The translations under genes and the position numbers were made by a program. From positions 682,001-746,000 of the forward strand of contig JANFOG010000015.1 of NCBI GenBank assembly GCA_024336345.1: a stretch of DNA of 64,000 nucleotides, written 5' to 3'. Below the pieces are notes generated by a model. The model made no database searches. It was not told the DNA's origin and worked only from the letters and a program-made list of their open reading frames with translations. Below, piece after piece: positions 58,983-64,000 of the stretch; positions within the stretch are counted from its first letter, which is position 1, and the number at the start of each line of letters is the position of its first letter. Origin of the DNA: Mariannaea sp. PMI_226. Its lineage: Eukaryota > Ascomycota > Sordariomycetes > Hypocreales > Nectriaceae.

Positions 58983-60950
58983 TTACAAGTCTAATGGTTG
59001 CTGTTCAGATACCGCGAAGGCAACGGACAAGAGCCCAGGGCATATTTCACCCTACATGTCACGAAAGCAACAAGGTCAGTTCTTTCATACTCACATTGCA
59101 TCACAATGACTGCGTACTTACAAGAGCTTCTTTCATGCATTCATTATACTCGGGTGTTCCCTTCCCCAATTTCTTCTGGTATGTGCAGAAACTTGCAGTG
59201 TCGCTCTCTCTCTGCTTGCAGTTAAAGTCCTTCGGACAAGAGGGGTTCTGAGACGGACAGTTAACAAGGGCGCTTTTCTTTGTGACGCAAAAGACATGGT
59301 TCTCGAATAATTATTTACTCACAAGCATCCGTGCCACGCAATCCTGCCACTCGGGGGATCCGAACGCGTGGCCATTGCCTTCCTTCTTACAGAATTCTCT
59401 GGCGTCAGTGTGACGCTTCTTGCATCCGATGTCCTTGGGGCAAGCCTCAACCTTGACACACAAAGCTCGTGTCAGTTATTGTTCAAGCACATGGATAATC
59501 TCGACCACACAAACTTACCAGTTGGTCAGAAATGCATTTCTGAAACTCTGAACCGCCAATAACATTCTTCTGGCGAATGCAATACTTTCTCGAGTCCTTG
59601 AACTGCAAGTCACAACGGTATTCCTCGGAACAAATGTCTTCCTGGTGAGAATGTAAGTCCACACGCAGCGCGAAATATTTCGAGGTCGTGCCACCTCTTG
59701 TGAAGATCAACATACGAAAGACTTCATAATGCAGCCCTGGAATTTGAATTCACCACTTGTATATCCCAAACCTGTGCAGTATAATTCAGTATCTTTGAAC
59801 TGGAGGCTGCAACGTTGTTGTACAGGCATTGTTGCATTCTACAGGGGGGAATATCCTGTCAGCCTGCGATTCTCATCCGCGGTATTACGGTATGGTATAA
59901 GCTGGTTTCTTACCAGTGTAACTTTGACGCAAGTCTGGAATTTGATATCTCCAAATTCGTGACCACGCTTAGTACACAAGTTCTTAGCGTCGCTATATTG
60001 TGCTTTTTCGAGTAGTCCCTTTGGGCACCTCTCGTGCTGTAAGATTAAATGTATGATCAGCGTGGCGTCTTTCAAAATGCTAATGCAGTTCAATGGAACT
60101 CTTGGTCCCACTATGACCTACACATTTTGAATCCAGACACCGTTGGAATATTGGCTCGCCAACTGGATATCTTCGACTGCAAATAGTCCGACATTCATCG
60201 CACAGTTCCGCCCCAGATTTGGGCGCCGGGCAATGACCAACGTACTCGCCAGCAGGCAGTCCGTCATCCCAGCCAGTCTTGTCTTCCCGACAACCCGTGG
60301 GACCTGCATGACATGGACCGCTAACAACACAAAGTGGTGGACGGTCAACTATTTCATTGCACTCCTTCTGCAGGCCATTACCAGCCATTAGCATGTGGTT
60401 GCATTAACCGCCCTTAATTGGGCTGCCTACCCCGTTTTTGTCCTTGCAGCCGTGCTGACTTCGTGCGCAAGTCCTCATGTCTCCATTAACGTAGTGAAAT
60501 TGGGGCTGCAACGGTGTCAATCTTCCTGCAATTTTTGTCCAAATCATAAACCACAAGTGACTTACGCAGTGGTCCTATCACGCGCTCAAGAGTAAGCAAA
60601 AGTAATCCCAAGAACAGGCGGCTGCTTTCCCATTTCACTCACCAGACTGACGCGATTGTGCTACACGCAATCTATGTTAGGACGAGGTAATTATAGATAA
60701 GACAATTAGGGAAAACTGTTTCAGCACATACACACGTCAGTTTACATTCACGTCCCTCGCCACAATTGTTAGCTTTGAGCACGTATATCTTCCTTTCCCC
60801 CCCAAGGGCATATCACCTTGTTCTATGATACAATTAGTTAAGAAATGTCCGCTGAGCATAATGACACCTCTCATATTGCTGTCTTACCGGTTCAAAAGCA
60901 GGACCCGCCGTGGTGAGCGCGATAAGGACAGTGAAACAAAAGAATTTCAT
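58983..60950 (-). CDS. secreted cysteine-rich repeat protein, one repeat per exon (5' end uncertain)
   Basis: A signal-peptide exon (60950-60888, MKFFCFTVLIALTTAGPAFE) is followed by Cys-rich exons. The well-supported ones are 60584-60566 with 60525-60431, 60367-60122, 60036-59914, 59838-59716, 59641-59519, 59451-59323, 59247-59122 and 59051-58983 (stop). Five consecutive exons of 123, 123, 123, 129 and 126 nt each encode one 41-43 residue repeat, all bounded by phase-0 introns. The consensus is C-x5-C-x10-C-x14/15-C with an Asp four residues before the third Cys and an aromatic residue three before the last. The larger exon 60367-60122 carries a related, more divergent unit. The region 60822-60585 near the 5' end does not read cleanly (a frame problem at a G7 run) and may hold one more unit. 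I do not recognise the family; an extracellular or cell-wall role is inferred from the signal peptide and cysteines. Confidence 0.68.
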
Positions 60951-63707
60951 ATTTGCGTTTGCTGTTATCAATTGCCAATCCTTGTTTGCTGTCTGAATGA
61001 TGATGCGCACCTTGCTGTATAGCTATAAGATGCTAGCGAGAGGTACTGAGCCGTTATATAGACGAAATTTCGTGACGAGAGCAGTCTAAAATGGTGCCGT
61101 ATTGGACATGCAAGCCTTCCTTGGAGTGCCCAGGACGAGGTAGTGCGGAGTATCACCTTGATTTTATTCCAGACATCGCGACCAGAACTATGCAGGTGAG
61201 AGAGATGATCATGGGCTAACCAAATGTGTGTCACCAGCGCAAATGCCGGTGAGACGAGACACGGGAACTCTAGTGAGCGCAAATTATTCACGGTTGCGTC
61301 CACCGCATGTTTGAAAACGACAGGCGATATTTATTCACCGCCTTGATGTCAAGATGCCAGCATCTCAGCATGAGGCACGGCCCGCGAGTGTCTTATGTTG
61401 CTAGCGGCGAAGCTTTTGTGGAAGACAGGCCTCGAGTGACCCCAAGGAGACTACTGTCCATGCAGAAGCCCTCAGCCAAGGAAAAGAAAAGATAGAGAAT
61501 CATGGTCTGTGTTAGCTCGAACGTGGAGAACAACAAAGTAAAGACCAGTCGCCAGGCCCAGTCAAACGACGAAGATTGCCAAGCTAGCTACCACAGGAAA
61601 TTCTTGGCTGCGACCATGCCGCCGATAGTTTTTGTCCAATATTAAAGAACTCCCAATCAGCAAAACGAAGGAGGGATATGACAGTGGCAAAACGGACTCC
61701 GAGCGTTCGAGCTGAAGTCATGGCTGAGCCGTTTTTGGTTCCAGTTTTCTTTTTCTTGTCTGGTCTTTGCTTCTGTCTTCTTCAAATTTTGTTCTAGGAG
61801 CTGTATCGTAGAAACATGGACTTGCTCGACACAACGCATAAACAAGCCTGTATTCTGTCCAAAGTCTTCCACTTTGGGCAGGGTTCAAGGTGACACAGCC
61901 AAGCTTCAACGGTTTTTTGCCCTTCGCCATGAAACTCAGCAATCTTCCATATCCTCATGGCAAAGTGACTCATTGTGTTTTGTGTTGGAGAAACAAGGAG
62001 GGTCTTTGGCAGCATCATGCCTGGTGGCTCAGGTTGGGACCACTGTGATCGACATGTAATGCATGGTGAGGAATTTTCAAATGCATGCAAGTCTTGCATT
62101 TTCCTTGGGCAACCTTCAAACTTTTGGGATTAGACTCAAGGATAGTCCGAAAATTGCCGCTGTAATTTCTTGTGTTGCCCATCATATTTTAGTCCTTTCC
62201 GATTCTAGTCGCCTACCTGCTACTATGATAACTCCGTACCAACAAGTGAGCTTCAAGCGCCTGGTAGGTAGGCTCTATGATTCTCTATTCGACAAGACCG
62301 AGCCACACAATTTCATAACTTAAAATCTCTTAGCATTTCAATTCATCAATTTAATACATTTAGACGAGAAAAGCTTCTAGTTCTAAACCAGTTGAAGACT
62401 CGCATTCTCGGTAGCTTGCAGTGTCGGTGGCTCGCAGTGCATACCTGCTTCATTATGCACCAACAATGTTCATCCACCAACCTTTTGGCTGGTTCATTGA
62501 TTTCAACATGCCACACGCCGATCTCTATGGGGCGGAGTTTGTCGGAAGAGAGCTGTGCGGGTACCTGGGGCCAAAGTTTTTTTGGGGCTTGTAGGTTCGG
62601 GTGCCGAGATCGTGGGGATTGGGCTTATACGGGGATTGAAGGCGGCGGTTATCGTCACTACCACCGAGCAACGCTTAAAATGAAGACTATGCCTGATGTG
62701 AGAAACATTGCGTGATCGGAGACGTTACCTTCGCAGTTGCATGACAAGTAAGTGTGATGATAACCAGGGTGAGTCTCATCCGCTGCTATGAGGGGAATTA
62801 GACATCCTCGACACACATGTGTGCGCTTCCATGCCTCAGGACTTGATTTTTGTCTCACTAAAAAAGAAGGGAAACGACAAGTGCACAGCTGTCTGATGAG
62901 TTCATACTTATCGAATGTGAGACAACGTAGCTAGTTTCCCCAATCGATGGCTTTTGCCTCTTGGCCTTTGTCAAGTTTGATTTAAAAAGAGGGTTATATC
63001 TTTCGGCTGCCCTAAATCACGGCAAACTCGGCTTCACGATGCCACTGACTGAGGCACGCGATGTGTTTTTTGTGACCAAAATGTTGTTTCTAGAGGCATC
63101 GGGATCATTGTTCACTTTATGAGAACAGGTTTTGAACGCTCAGGGACTAATGACCGGCACTTGATTGTTTACGTGCTATTCTTATGATATGTCCACGTAC
63201 GACGGGTCGCTTTGCAAGTGACGGGCTTCAACCCACTCGAGTGGATAGGTAGAGCTAGTTGTGGCTAGATTCTGAGCCAATGATGAACGTTTCATGGTTT
63301 GCGAGTGAGCTATACCATTGTTAGATGTTCGCCTGACATGTAATGTATATAGTCTTGGTCATCATAGTCAAAATTCTCCTTGCAACTGAGATCAGCACCC
63401 CCAGCCACTCCCCTCAATCAAGCAAGTCTGATCTGGGGCTTATTTCGGACCATAGGGTGCGATGGGACACGTGTCTGAAGGCGGGCGATTATCTGGTTAA
63501 TGCCCATACGAAACTGCATTGAGTTCGGCAATATCTGTTGAGCACACAGAATATCACTCCTTTCCCTTCCCGACATAATTGAAAATGAGACATGAGACTA
63601 TTGGACCAGAAGTTGTACCAAAATGGCCTCAATGTAAAATTCTGTCCCTAGAGACCAAACCCAAATTACATGATATTGCTATCTTTATATTAGAGATGCT
63701 TCGTCCC
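60951..63707. other. gene-free 2.8-kb region
   Basis: Contains the promoter of the Cys-rich gene at the left. The rest holds only short frames without recognisable domains and no clear repeats. Confidence 0.45.
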
Positions 63708-64000
63708 TTACCTGAGCCTGAATTCCATCCAAGTCTTGCCAAGAGGTGGTGCATTTTCTGGATCCCAGTCGAGCCCGAAATTTCTCAATTTAGCGAAACC
63801 GATTCGTTGGTAAACGCCTTGCTCTTCTGTTTCAGTGACTACCATCACAAACCGTCTCAAGGGAAATCCTGGTACTCGAGCAAGCTCAAAGGCCACACAT
63901 TTACCCAGCTTCTGTACGTCGAGATTTTTTGCCGTAACAGTGAACTCCCATTTCACGAGCTTACCATCTTCGGCTAGAGACGTGACCTGGATTTTTTCTC
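63708..64000 (-). CDS. C-terminal part of a HET-like protein, cut by the window edge
   Basis: The minus-strand frame ends at 63708 and is open to the window edge (about 97 codons). It contains FVMVVTETEEQGVYQRIGFA, which resembles the block that closes many HET-domain proteins (a Val-rich strand, then an acidic linker, then YxRIGF). The HET domain itself would lie outside the window, so the assignment is tentative. The plus-strand frame over the same stretch is less protein-like. Confidence 0.5.
   Translation of the reverse strand, partial: EKIQVTSLAEDGKLVKWEFTVTAKNLDVQKLGKCVAFELARVPGFPLRRFVMVVTETEEQGVYQRIGFAKLRNFGLDWDPENAPPLGKTWMEFRLR

Overview
The window is nuclear DNA of a filamentous ascomycete, most likely a sordariomycete and perhaps Hypocreales. 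The evidence is short (about 50-100 nt) GT-AG introns with GCTAAC/GCTAAT-type branch sites, HET-domain and CFEM/PTH11 proteins, a GPI-anchored GH5 endoglucanase resembling Trichoderma Cel5B, and a highly reducing polyketide synthase. The genus is inferred, not proven. I resolved 17 intact protein-coding genes, one gene whose 5' part is uncertain, and one gene cut by the right edge. Exon coordinates were read by hand from splice signals and checked by frame arithmetic. No rRNA, tRNA or CRISPR was found.

Layout. 0-12.2 kb holds general and accessory genes: a 2EXR acidic nuclear-type protein, an NmrA-like protein, a HET protein, a seven-exon SDR, an LRAT/PPPDE-like protein and a class 1A-type dihydroorotate dehydrogenase. 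12.2-16.4 kb is gene-free and carries a 502-bp AT-rich MITE with 29-bp inverted repeats and a TA duplication. 16.4-20.3 kb holds the GPI-anchored GH5 enzyme and an annexin with a long Gln/Pro-rich tail. 21.0-23.8 kb is one five-exon gene that fuses a fungal ubiquitin-like-domain protein to a LaeA-type methyltransferase. 25.0-42.9 kb is the centre of interest: a DHA-type MFS exporter divergent from a 2488-residue reducing PKS (KS-AT-DH-MT-ER-KR-ACP), followed on the same strand by a Lag1-type ceramide synthase and a cytochrome b5-fused delta-8 sphingolipid desaturase. 43.2-44.8 kb is a CFEM-PTH11 receptor-like protein. The rest is gene-poor, with a small P-loop kinase, an AAAP amino-acid transporter, a second NmrA/isoflavone-reductase-like protein, a secreted cysteine-rich protein built from about 42-residue repeats each on its own exon, and the C-terminus of a HET-like protein.

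How the genes may work together. The PKS and MFS pair is a conventional biosynthesis/export unit with a shared 1.2-kb intergenic region. The adjacent ceramide synthase recalls the fumonisin cluster, where ceramide synthase homologues next to a PKS of the same domain order protect the producer. With the desaturase beside it, this suggests either a sphingolipid-targeting metabolite with built-in self-protection or a chance/conserved placement of two sphingolipid genes. No alpha-oxoamine synthase, P450 or pathway-specific transcription factor was seen nearby, so the cluster idea stays a hypothesis.
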